64,000 nucleotides of DNA from Thermothelomyces thermophilus ATCC 42464 (Eukaryota; Ascomycota; Sordariomycetes; Sordariales; Chaetomiaceae). A program made the translations under genes and the position numbers. The notes under the pieces were generated by a model, which had not been told where the DNA came from, searched no databases, and saw only the letters and a list, made by a program, of their open reading frames with translations. Below, one piece after another: positions 12,169-23,791 of this stretch (positions are counted from its first letter, which is position 1; every line of letters starts with the position of its first letter). Where the stretch lies: the NCBI RefSeq assembly GCF_000226095.1, contig NC_016472.1, positions 3,286,001 through 3,350,000 of the forward strand, in the 5' to 3' direction.

Positions 12169-15100
12169 CCGCGCGCGCGTTCCCCAATGAAGTGGTTGCA
12201 TACCAGTGCACGTGACCCAGAGTATTACTAGAAGTACTCCGTAAAACTGGGTCGTCTCCATTCTTCCTGGAACGCCCTATGGGTGCATCAAAGCCTGGGC
12301 CTGAAGCCTGGAGTGAACTTGGGGAATCCGGGGCAATGGGTCAGTTGCTGCTGATCGTGGTGTGCTACACTAAGCAAGTGACAGAGGCTGGCGTTCCCTG
12401 TCGGCTTTTCGGATCGCATCTCGCGAACGGCATCCTTCTAGGATTTCCGAAAGGACGCCCCGTTCACTCGATGCGAGACTCTCTCGCTCCCAACAGGATG
12501 CTGCATCATGCAGCCAGGTGGAGTTCGAAGGGATCGCAGGCTCACCGTCACAACACAAGCCAGTAGAGTAATCGCACACTAGCAGAGTAGCACGCAGGAC
12601 CTGGCGAGACCTCCAACCCGTTTGCTGAGGGCCCGCAATCATATGCTGCCTCTGCTGCCAACGGTTGCAATGCAACACCACCAAGTACATATTGATTGCC
12701 TAGACTTTCGGCGACTTTTGTGGACAAGCTTGACACTCCAGACCCGGAGGCATGGAGAGTGTCCTTCAGGACCCTTCTGGAAAAGCCAACAGCCACACTA
12801 GCGGACGTCCTTCGCATCCGCCTGGTAGCTTGTCGTTCACGCGGAGCAGTCTCGCTTCAGCGACCAACTGTACACAGGGGACCTTAGGGTACCTACCTAC
12901 AAAAGTAGTAATCCGTATATGCAAGTACTGGAGGAAAGTCCTTGTTTGGGGGAGGGTTCTGAGACTTGCTTTCCCTCTTCCCAGGTTTGTGCGAAAAAAG
13001 ACTCCAACGGATGTGCTGTCGTGCCTTCCCGTTGTTGCAATATTGGCTTCTGAAAACTCAGTTGGCGTTCGTTTCCTGGAAAGAACAACACGCATCAGGC
13101 AGCCGACATCTAAAGACTTCGGTTCCACACCGTCCTTGCCATTCTATGGCTGCATCTTTCTTAGGTTTGGAACCCCGTCTTGTCCCCAGCGTCATCCTTC
13201 ATACAGCCAACTCCAAATTCCCTTTCCGTTGATGATGGTCCACAGACAGCCAACCTCGGACCGGCGGCGGTGTGCGGTTCCCGATATTCGGGACTTGATC
13301 TTTACCTAGCTCCATGTTTCCAGCGAAATCATTCAGCCGCAGTCTCGATCCCGGGTTGACAACCGGCGCCCAGAGATCAAATCCAGACCCGCCGCTGGAG
13401 GCTTGGCCGAAGCGATAGTTCCAAGAATTTTTTAGGCGTTGTCCCGGCAGACGAGCACTCGTGGGATCCACCGGCGCGTCTCAACGCGTCTCCGAACCTT
13501 GAGCATGTGTCAGGCCTAAGATGCCGGACGGCGTGCTGAGGAGGGAAGGGAAGGAAGTAGCGAGCAGGCGATGCCGACTCTACCTAGGACGCAAGGTGCA
13601 CGAGGTAAGCTACTCTCCACTCGTGCTAGTACTGCACACTACGTATGTTCATACCAGTACGAAGTCGATACACGACGGACGCGCTACACTAGTGGCCACC
13701 ATCCAACAGCCGACGAATTTAGGCTAAATTCGCGCCAAGACGGGTAATGTGGTGTTGCAAACCTTAGCATCGGTGGCTGCCGCCTGGTTTCACCTGTGTA
13801 GTGTACGGATTACTATGTAAGAACAGACAAGAGGAGCCGCATGCATGGAACAACTAACTAACGGGAAGCTAGTCAGTAGCGTCGTCGCTGTCCTCCGAGC
13901 AGGCCCTAGGATTGGCTAGTGGCCCCGGCCATGCTACCCTTCTCGAAAGCTTGACGAACGGCCCAACCAGCCAGTCACAAACGCTTGTGATAGGATCTCA
14001 CCCGCCTCGGACCGGCCACGCCCCAGCTACGGCGAGAGAGAGGTCTGGTCCCTCGGTCGCTTCCGGGTTGGGGCCCCGGATTTACGGGGACGTTTCCAGC
14101 GCCCCCAATCACAAGTGCCGTACCCACAGGACGACCAGCCGCTTGGCCCGCTCTCTCCTCGGCCAACTTTGCATGTCGATGAGTGGCGTCTTTGTCCGTC
14201 GTCTGGCGCGACTCCTGGCAGCCGATTCCACTGTCCCTTATTCTCGGCTGATGTCCTTGAACCCACGATGCTTGGCGCGCCCCGTACGAGCTCCCGTTTG
14301 GAGCGTCTGTTGTTTCCAGCCGCCGGGTCCGGGTCATGCCCAGCGAGGCAATGCTGGCCTGGTATTCTCGCGTCTTGCCCGCTTGATGTCGACTATGCAT
14401 GGCATAATGCAACTTCATATATTTGCCACGGAAAGCGGGAGCGACCCCCTGTCGATTGGCCAGGCACTCAGGCTCATCAAGGGCGCAACGGACCACTACG
14501 TTCTCGTATCATGATCGCGGGCAATCAAAGCGACAATGGACGTACGGTTCCTGAGCGTGCTCGCCACATTTCGACTTGCCCTGAGAACAACCCAATTCCA
14601 ACAAGCACGCCACTGTATTGGGTGAGATGCGTGTGTCTGGCGGGATCGTGCGAGGAATCCGTATCCGTATCGGTCCGCTTTTGCCGGCAGCCCATTGGTT
14701 AACGCTCAGCGACTGCCAAATCCGTCCATCTCATTCGCTCAGGACTCTCGCTTGTGCTGGAGAAGCCGCAAACCCACGCGAAACCGGTCCGATCGCCCCT
14801 TTGGGTGTCCCTCGTGGCCAAGGCCCGCCAAGGCCCGCCAAGGCTCGGCTGGGAAAATGTTGCGGTTGCCCGCGCATGGGGTTGGGCTGGGGCCGGTGCG
14901 GGGATGCAGAAGTTGGGGAAAGTTTGGAGAGATCTGGTGATCACAGGGGGCGTACGTACATAGTACGCTAGTGTACACCCGTACACAGGCTGATGTCGTC
15001 TACCCAAGCTACACTACAGGGCAAGGCCCTTTGAGTCGATCCGCTCTGGCTCGCCTTCGGCCATCGTGTAACAGCATCTCGAGTCTGGAACGCTGGAATC

Positions 15101-15463
15101 GCCGGCACGAGCCAGGACAACAAGGCGGCATGGTGCCAACTGCACTGGGGTCGCTGCACATGGTCTCAATCCCGCCAGGCTCCAATTTGTTCACCAGCGG
15201 CATGGTCGTCCTCATTGGCATATCAGCCACTCTAGGAAAAGAAGAGCAACGAGCAACAGACCCAATGAATCTAGCTTGACAATCTGCTGCCGCGCCGCTC
15301 CGTCCCGGCCTGACTATCCCTGGTAAAGCCACCCCACCTGTACAGTACATGCACACTACTTCACACAACATGAGTGTGGTGCATGTACGAGTATGTATGT
15401 GCGGAGTACAGTACATACATACAGGATACAAGCCTATACTATGTACAATACTCTACTCCGTAA

Positions 15464-15483
15464 CCCCCCCCCCCGGGGGGGGG
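15464..15483. repeat. C11/G9 homopolymer inverted repeat
   Basis: Eleven C are followed directly by nine G. The two arms are self-complementary and could form a hairpin or G-rich structure; the exact length may be uncertain because such runs are hard to sequence. It lies 370 bp upstream of the transporter start codon. Confidence 0.8.
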
Positions 15484-15853
15484 CCAAAACAACCCCCAAA
15501 ACCAGCTATTTACAGAAGTGGAGGCGTCTCGTAGTGTGGTGGCTCGCAGAGGTGCGAATTGGGTTAAGCTTCACTGCGCTTGGCCTGGTTCCCCGTCTGT
15601 ACCACGACACCCCGGCCGCCTTCCCCAGCCGCTTATACGGTCCGGTAGTCCGTCTGGCGGTCCTTCCCCATACCCCAGAGTGGCTGCTCGTGCTTTTCGA
15701 GGTCTTGATAAACCTGACGTTCCCTCCGTCGATCTGATCGTCCCCTCCTCTCTTGTCTCTTCGTCACGGGTCCAAGGGAGACGGGTCGACAGTATCGCCA
15801 ACAACCTCACAAAGGAGCTGACCAGAGGACCAGCACCCGCCAAGCTCGACAAG

Positions 15854-17684
15854 ATGGGTATCTTTGCCTTCAACAAGCAGAAGCCCAACGCTGAAGCGAC
15901 CGCGGTCGCTCAGGAGGAGGCCCCCCAGTTCGAGAGGGTCGATTGGAAGAGAGATCCCGGCCTCAGGAAGCTTTATTTTTACGCCTTCGTCCTGTGTATC
16001 GCGTCGGCAACCACTGGTTACGATGGGTGAGTCGGCTCAATGTCTGGACGAGTTGTGGATTGCAGTGTGTGCTGACGGCTCCTTTTTTGATTCTTGTTCG
16101 CAGCATGTTCTTCAATTCCGTCCAGAACTTTGAGACATGGGAGAACTACTTCAACCACCCGACGGGCTCCAAGCTCGGTGTTCTCGGCGCTCTCTACCAA
16201 ATCGGTAGCTTGGCTTCCATTCCTCTCGTGTGAGTGCTGCATATCGAGCCGTCGGGAATCATGGTTCCAGGACACGAACTGACCCGAGGTGTTTCCCCCT
16301 TTCAGACCCATCATTGCCGACCGCGTCGGTCGTAAGATCCCCATCGCCATCGGATGCGTTATCATGATCGTCGGTGCCGTTCTTCAGGCTGCTTGCCGCA
16401 ACCTGGGCACTTTCATGGGCGGCCGTTTCCTGCTTGGTTTCGGCAACTCGCTCGCGCAGCTCTGCTCTCCCATGCTTCTCACCGAGCTGGCTCACCCTCA
16501 GCACCGTGGGCGTCTCACCACCGTCTACAACTGCCTGTGGAACGTCGGTGCCCTGGTCGTCGCCTGGGTCTCCTTCGGCACCGATTACCTCAAGAGCGAC
16601 TGGTCCTGGCGTATTCCCGCCCTCATCCAGGCCTTCCCCTCGGTGATCCAGCTCCTCTTCATCTTCTGGGTGCCGGAATCGCCTCGTTACCTGATGGCCA
16701 AGGATAAGCACGAGCGGGCCCTGGCCATTCTCGCCAAGTACCACGCCAACGGCGACGCCAACCATCCCACCGTCCAGTTCGAGTACCGCGAGATCAAGGA
16801 GACCCTCCGCCTCGAGTTCGAGGCCTCCAAGTCGAGCAGCTACCTGGACTTCGTGCGCACCAGGGGCAACCGCTACCGTCTGGCCGTCCTCATCTCTCTC
16901 GGTATCTTCTCCCAGTGGTCTGGTAACGCGATTATCTCCAACTACTCGAGCAAGCTGTACGACACGGCCGGCGTCACGGGCTCGACCCAGAAGCTGGGTC
17001 TCTCTGCTGGCCAGACCGGCCTCTCCCTCATCATCTCGGTCACCATGGCCCTGCTTGTCGACAAGTTCGGCCGTCGCCCCATGTTCCTGACCTCCACGGC
17101 CGGCATGTTCTGCACCTTCATCTTCTGGACCCTCACGTCCGGCCTCTACGAAGAGCACAACGCGGATGGCGCCCGCTACGCCATGATCCTCTTCATCTGG
17201 ATTCACGGCATCTTCTACTCGATCTCCTGGTCCGGTCTGCTCGTCGGCTACGCCATTGAGGTTCTGCCGTACAAGCTGCGTGCCAAGGGTCTCATGATCA
17301 TGAACCTGACCGTCCAGGCCGCCCTCACCCTCAACACCTACGCCAACCCGGTTGCCTTTGACGCATTCGAGGGCCACAGCTGGAAGTTGTACATTATCTA
17401 CACGGTGAGTTTTGCTTCCCCGCCCGCATATCGCTCGCCTCGCCGCTAGGGGAGGAGGGAAGGAGGGGAGAATAATAAAAATAGATTGCTAACCGGACGG
17501 ATTCTGCTTACAGATCTGGATCTTCCTCGAGCTGTGCTTCGTTTGGAAGATGTACATCGAGACCAAGGGTCCCACCCTCGAGGAGCTTGCCAAGATCATC
17601 GATGGCGACGAGGCCGCCGTGGCTCACGTCGATATCAAGCAGGTCGAGAAGGAGACGCACATCAACGAGGAGAAGTCCGTTTAG
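15854..17684 (+). CDS. MFS sugar transporter (hexose/lactose-permease-like)
   Basis: Proton-coupled sugar importer of the plasma membrane, family 2.A.1.1. Four exons (15854-16026, 16104-16229, 16306-17404, 17514-17684) encode 522 residues, with canonical GTGAGT donors at all three introns. About twelve hydrophobic segments are present. Family motifs appear in order: TTGYDG at the end of TM1, DRVGRK after TM2, PESPRYLMAK after TM6, DKFGRR between TM8 and TM9, PYKLRAKG after TM10 and ETKGPTLEE at the C-terminus. The PESPRYLMAKDKHERALAIL block and the following His/Asn-rich stretch resemble the fungal lactose permease/cellodextrin transporter branch more than yeast Hxt proteins. The substrate cannot be told from sequence. 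The gene is isolated, with 3.8 kb of spacer upstream and 6.1 kb downstream. Confidence 0.93.
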
Positions 17685-18370
17685 AACAACAACAACAACA
17701 AAAATCGGCTGGTCTCTCCTGTTGTCCGTGATTTGTCTCGTTTTCCCTGTCTGCGGACGTGGTTTGGGTCGTGCGTTCTTGGCTAGCCTCGCGGGTCGTG
17801 CGGACGTTGTTTGGTAGAATATTCCCCCCTTGTCACTGTCTTTTTGTTTTAATCAACTGTACCATTCAACCCAAACCAAAGACCAACGTTCCCCCGACTG
17901 TTACTTGACCCGTTCTCTCACACCACACCATCAGATGATTGCCTCTTTTTACGCCTGGCCTGTCAAGCAGCGTCGTCCTCCTCGATGATTACTCCGATCC
18001 TGCAGCGTCCACCCCCAAATCCATAGGGACCCCAACCTATGAGCCCACGGCAACCACTAAATTGGAGACGCGAGTGGTGGGGAGGGTGCAGCTGGGGGTT
18101 GCTCTGAGCAGCAAATCTCTTCTTGTTTCTCACTTTTCTTTTCCTGCTCTTGGGGCTACGCTTGGGAGTGTATACAAGTAGGTGTGCGGTGTGGGTCAGG
18201 GCGAGGCGAGCGCGCGCGCCCGGAAAGTCGCTCGCCCCGTGTGCGTGCACTAATCTTTCGCGAGGTTGCAGATCCACGGCGTGGTAACTAATTTACCAAG
18301 TAGATACCTCTGGGACGCCGCTTATACCAGTATACTTGGTCCCCGGAACGCGCCTAGGGCAGGCAGCAAG

Positions 18371-18984
18371 GTATGTATGTACCGTATAGTTCTGTATGTA
18401 TGTACGGATTAGTGTACATACACAAAGCACGGGAGGCACGGCTTACAACCGAGTCTGTGACAGCAGCAGGGGCAGGAGCAGCAGTGATCCTTGACCTGCT
18501 AGCGCCTACTCCGCAGCGTACCCCGGATATATGTATGTACATACAAGTCGGGTAAATATATAGTACGCGATAGTGTGGCGTACATACAATAGTGTATGTA
18601 GGTCCGTACTTACGTACGCAGAGGTGTGAAAGGTACGGAGTACATTACGAGGACTCGTAAGCAGGGGGTGGATCGTCAGGACAGGTAGTTACATACAAGT
18701 TACATACATGGTGCATGGAAGTACGCTTTACTCCGTACTCAGTACACTACGCTACTTTTAGTACGTAGAGCATAACTATTCCGTACTTGTCATGTTCCTA
18801 TTCCTTCTTGGTATGTACTTGTATTTACCCAGTGGGCGTGGGTCAGCGGGCGTGACCGAGACGCTGGGAACGGGATCCCCGAGCCTCCCCTTCACCTTGG
18901 ATAAATTGATCAATGTGCTTCCCTTCCCGTACTAGTACTAGTTCGACTGTTCGATGTATGTACATGCATAATATGTACATACAT
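18371..18984. repeat. Cluster of GTATGTAC / GTACATAC palindromic words
   Basis: Copies lie at about 18371-18382, 18393-18406, 18412-18421, 18528-18546, 18580-18600, 18690-18708 and 18953-18984. The last is an inverted arrangement, GATGTATGTACATGCAT followed by ATATGTACATACAT. Two GTACGGAGTAC/TACTCCGTAC words (18633-18643, 18729-18738) are mixed in. The cluster is AT-richer than its surroundings and has no coding potential. Confidence 0.7.
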
Positions 18985-21681
18985 TTCAAGCATGGAAGAC
19001 CTCGTGGAAGCATGACAAGACATCTGTTGGGCATGGATTTGCAACTCCTGTCTCCAAAGGGATCTACATCCCAGTAACTTTGTAACTACACTACACGCAC
19101 ACTACACTCCACACTCCACTAGGGCGGGAGGATTCTTACAGATCGTCTCCTCAGGGGGGCAGGGCACGGATGGATGATGGAACTTTACAAGACCTTCCTC
19201 GCGTTTAACTCCCTTTTTGGAAGCGGGTGAGTCCTGTATGTACTGTACAGGACTAGAGTGACCCCCTCGAGGCATATCATTCCTTTTCATTTCTATTTCT
19301 CAGACGTAAAGGAAAAAGGGAAAGAACTAAAGCGAAGAAACACCTAACCCAATGGGGTCAACGGATGAGGTGGCAAGGAGAACGGGGATTCCACGACGAC
19401 CTGGACAAAGCCGCTCCTATTGCTCGAGCTGGCGCGGGGGGAAGGGGTGGCGACGATGTGGTGAGAGTGGTTGATTGATGGTCGGTTTGGCGAGACCATG
19501 TCCGCTCTTCTCCACCACACGGCTTTCTTCCAGCGGCAAAATGCCACAGATCTGCCCTCCCCCCTCCCCCCCCCCAAAAAAGGATCCGTCCAGAGTGTCC
19601 CGGTGTTTCTTGGCCAGGCATGCCTGGATCTAGCCAAGGAGGAACTCCAGGCGTGTGGGTAGTGTAAGCGGGTCTAGGGGTACTGCGCACATACTGTGTA
19701 CATACACACATACATGCTAACCGGGTGCTGTCGTCTCTTGTTGGTATTCAAACACAATATACGCATGGCTTGGCAGGTAGGCAGGAAGGATGCCTCCCTC
19801 CTCTCCGTTCCCCTCTTCCTTTCGTTCCCTCTAGCCGGTGTGCGAGTCTGGCCCCGTTAGTTTGCTTTCTGCCACCGGCTCCTTTTGCGCAAAGGGTTTG
19901 TGAACACCACGCAGCGCCCTCCTGCATGGCCTGCTTCTCACTACTACCCAGCGCGCACGGCATGGCAGCACCGAGTATTTGCAGTGCACCAATCTGCGGC
20001 CAAGCATGCCATGCCACTCCGCGGTACCCGGATTGACCCACAGTAATACCGAGTTGAACGTTTCACCTGTTCCGATTCCGTGCTCGCTTTCCCCGTCAAC
20101 ATGTCCGTGAAGGAATGTCGCTCCGAATACTCAATATCCTGCCGCACCACTTCCCCGTCTGGCAGCACGATGCAGCAGGAACACGCATGTCCTCTTCTCC
20201 GAGGAAGGACTCCGCCAACCAGCACCTCCAACACTTGCACACTTCCAAGCACAGAACTTCGGACGAGGTGCTTCCCGCTTCTGTAGCCCGACGGAATATT
20301 TCCCCTTCCTCGACCACCCAATCCCACGTCTTTGTTAGGACCGGCCGGGATTGACTGGGGCGTGAAAGAGGACACGGGATCCCATTGCCCCCCAGAGAAC
20401 CTGAAGCAAGGCGCAAGACACGGGACACGGAACGGAAACCTCGAAGACGCATGTCCTCCTTTGCGTAAAACAAGCTGTGGGTAACGTGTAGTGGTTCCCA
20501 TATCTGAGCTGTTTTATATGGTATGCAGATATCTACACGTTGACCGCGCGCATCGCGTAGGAAATATACACGCGGCACACTGCCTCATAGACGGAACGGA
20601 TGAGGGCCTGAAGAAGAGGGTTCCCACATCCAAGGCAGGCTGGAATGCGGCGGAAAATGACCAACTGCATCTCTTTACACCAGCTTCTCGTCTTCCGAGG
20701 CGAGACAAGCCTCAGCTGGAGGCCACAGAACCTGCAAGGCCAGTTGTTGATGCTGAACGTAAGGAGACGGACGGCCATTCTCGTCGTACAGGCGGGGACA
20801 GAATGTGAGCGTGTTGTAGAGCTAGCCCCGTGCCTAGGCTATCCTCATCATGATAAAATATGCTGCGGAGGACGAGAAAGAAGGTTTGTTGTCAAAAGGG
20901 CCTTTCCCTCCAACACTCGAATAAAGGTTTCAATATCGAGAGCAGTACTTCTCATCCTCTGAGATGAGAACTGCAGCGGTGTCGTCCACAGCCACCCCAA
21001 GCAATCATCAGAACGTGCTCCTGTAGAGGGAACAAGTTGGGCAGCTCCGAAACAAGAGCGTTGCCCGCGTCTTGGAATAACTTTCACATCCGGCTGTTAC
21101 CGTGTCGTCTTGACCAGCTCTGACTTGGGGGTGCTCAAGGGATGGTTTCGGAGCTTCGGCTTCCCCCAAGATGTCTCCTGAACCTCTCGATCGCTGGGGA
21201 CTAGCGCATCTACCAGAAGGCGGCAAGTTTGATACTTTGACTCGTGCTCTGCGCGGTCGTTAAGACGTGCGTCCCCAGATCTTGATCTGATTATAGCGCG
21301 TTGATAGCGGCGTCTTTGTGTGCATTGACGGCCGAGAGACGACGAGGAGGGCTTGTTGAGATCGCCGTTCCAGCGGCGTTGCAATGCGCAGCCCTGACGC
21401 TAGGTGTGAACCGATGAAGTATGGTGGTACTCCGTGAGTACCCCGGACCATGTTACACAACGCCCTATGGCCTTGGAGGAGGGGCGACACTGGACATCGG
21501 CTGTGGGCATCGTGATCATTGGTGCGGGAGTTCGCTGCCTTCGTCACCATTCTTGTGGCCGGCTCTGCCCAGGAGCTACTTGGGCAGCACGTACCGGCCT
21601 GAACGTAACTCCATTGACCGAGCCAACCAGATATGTGGCACTGCCTACTTGTCGTCTGGTCGAGGTTCATCAGGTATGCCC

Positions 21682-21695
21682 GGGGGGGGGGGGGG
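21682..21695. repeat. G14 homopolymer run
   Basis: Fourteen consecutive G, preceded by CCC. The length may be imprecise in the assembly. It lies in gene-empty DNA. Confidence 0.8.
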
Positions 21696-22666
21696 CATCG
21701 GGCAGAATGGCGGAATGAGGAGTAAGCTCTCTCTGAAGGATGCCCCTATGTGGCGCTGCGTTGTGCGCTTTGAATGTCATGGAGATTGACCCTCGAGTTT
21801 TTTCTGAGACGTTGCTGCAGTTTGCTAACCTGTCCCGAGCCGACGAGGGCCGCCGTGACGGGCACGGGCTAGAGCATGGAGACCTGTTCCGGAAGAATGG
21901 TGCGTTATAGTTGGGGAAATGGGACTGATAAGATTTGCGATGAGGTGCTGGGAAGACTGTGTAAAGCGAAGAAAGCGGAGGCTGAAGTAGATGGGGATCG
22001 AAGTCGTAATAAGGTGCGGGTCGTGACGAGGCCGTTCATCGCCACGCAAGGAATGAAATGAAACGGAGACCAGCTTGAGACAACAGTATTTCTCATCCTG
22101 CGGCGAGAGGACTTGGAAAGCAGTCTCTATGCGTGTCTCGCGCCCATGGGGGTCCATTGTTGCCTGGGATGGAAGCTTCTCGTGGAAGGAGCAATCCGGT
22201 GCTCATTTGATGTCTTTGACTCCCGGAGACGAGTATATCTCGAGCTGGCGCCTGCCCTTTCGAAGAAGGAATTCGACCGCGGCAAAGTCACGCTTGTCAA
22301 TTTTAATGTTCTTTTCAAACTCTCTTCTGCTTGTTCGTCAGCACTGGCACCGTCTGGCACGTCGCTGGTAGGAGCATTATATACCTGGCAAAAGCTTGGA
22401 AGTGTTTGCGGTTTGCCTCGGGCTTTTTGCGGCATTCGCGAATGCATTGCCTGTAGAGGGCAAGCATTTCCTTCTGGAGTCCCGACAGACGCATTACGGT
22501 TTGTGTGAGTGCCAGAGGTGTAGTATGCGAAGAGTGGTCAGCTCGAGAAAGACGCCAAAAATATTCGCGTCACAGCCTCGGTATTCCGGACCCCTATGCA
22601 GAAGACCGGCCCGCTGCGCTGTGGGACCCACCACCGAACCAGCCGGGCCGGGCCTACTAATTAGTG

Positions 22667-22678
22667 TACACTAGTGTA
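22667..22678. repeat. Perfect 12-bp palindrome TACACTAGTGTA
   Basis: An exact copy recurs at 55989-56000, and truncated relatives (CTAGTGTAC, ACACTAGT) lie in several other spacers. Its function is unknown. Confidence 0.7.
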
Positions 22679-23791
22679 TGCGCATGGGGGGCCGAAACTA
22701 ATTCGCCCCTTTTACTAATCCCCGTTTCCGAAGAGATATGATGCTTCCTCAACAACTTCCGGTAAGGTGGTTTATGCATATATTCAATTATCTCCAATGT
22801 TGTTCAAAGGCATTGTTGCCTACGGATACTAGGTATCGATCCCGCCTTGACCTTTTCAGGAAGTTTACGTCTTGCGGCATGCCCAGCTTGTGCATGACTC
22901 TGATCCCATCTCTAAACATCGACCTGAAAGAAAAATTGAAAAAACAACACCCACAGACTTGTCTAGCTTGATGATTATCAAGAGTGTTGCGCGTTGGCGT
23001 GGATATTTTACGTTTGCGCTGTGAGGTAACGCTTGGGTGTAGGTAGGCAATGCTCCAATGACTTGGCTTCTCTACCGGGTAAGTTATAGAAAAGAGAGAA
23101 TCTTAAGATGCCCGCGGACGGCATTGAGGGTGCAGTTGACTCTTGCTTACCAGAGACCAATGAAGTGCTTATGGCCAACTGGTGTGCATGTGCTGTTATC
23201 CCTCGGTTACTCTGAACTACTTCCACGCCCTCTCGGCTCAGGCTATAACTCTGACGTATGTACTTGGTATGTACATATCGGGCACTCAACGGTATAGGCA
23301 TGATAGATCTCGAGTGGATTGGTTGCTAGATGAGAGAACTATTGCCGCGAGTCTTGTTATAACGCTTGCTCCAGAGTCTTCAGAATGTCGGCACGGAGGC
23401 TGATGACAATGATTTACCCTTATGAACCTCCACGAACACATATGTCTCCAGTCTATTCGCGATTGGAAAGCGTAGACGACGTTGGAAGCGATGGCTGGTG
23501 GAAGAATTCATCCGCAGCGGAAGCTTATTTCCCCGTAACATGACCCCGGTGACGAGTGCCGAGCTTCGCTGCCAGTGCGGAGCGATGCGCGGCGTCTCCA
23601 CAAAAGTTACAGGGGAGTAACCACCGAGGCACGCCCTGCTGACAACGAGATATCTCCGCCATCGGCTTAACTCGGCCTTCGTCTCGAGTCTCAACAAGCA
23701 GTCAGGATCTTGCATTGTGAGACTCGCAATCGAGGTATCTCTTAGCTTTTCACCACTCCCACCCGATATAGCAACCAGTTACCAGTTAGTC

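Larger units (their letters stand above)
12060..15853. other. Intergenic region, 3.8 kb, no gene supported
   Basis: It holds the MSH3 promoter on the left and the MFS transporter promoter and leader on the right (CT-rich from about 15,700). A stretch at 13,900-14,700 is open in three frames at once (200, 195 and 173 codons), which argues against any one being a gene. Other contents are a small AAGGCCCGCC tandem duplication (14,820-14,842), a C11/G9 hairpin at 15464-15483, and several GTATGTAC/TACTCCGTA words. Confidence 0.5.
17685..23791. other. Intergenic region, 6.1 kb, no gene supported
   Basis: No open frame here resembles a known protein; the longest is about 185 codons, on the minus strand at 19944-20501. 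The 18.37-18.99 kb part is dense in GTATGTAC/GTACATAC words, and further copies lie at about 19,695, 23,260 and 23,860. A G14 run lies at 21682-21695 and a perfect TACACTAGTGTA at 22667-22678. No transposase, reverse transcriptase or structural RNA was recognised. Confidence 0.5.

Noticed and set aside
16259-17377. 372-codon minus-strand frame opposite the sugar transporter
   Set aside because: A shadow of a strongly biased coding exon, with no protein features of its own.
20371-20390. GGGATCCC word suggesting a dispersed 5S rRNA gene
   Set aside because: Only this short word matches; the surrounding 120 bases do not follow the 5S pattern. The similar word near 18,870 fails in the same way.
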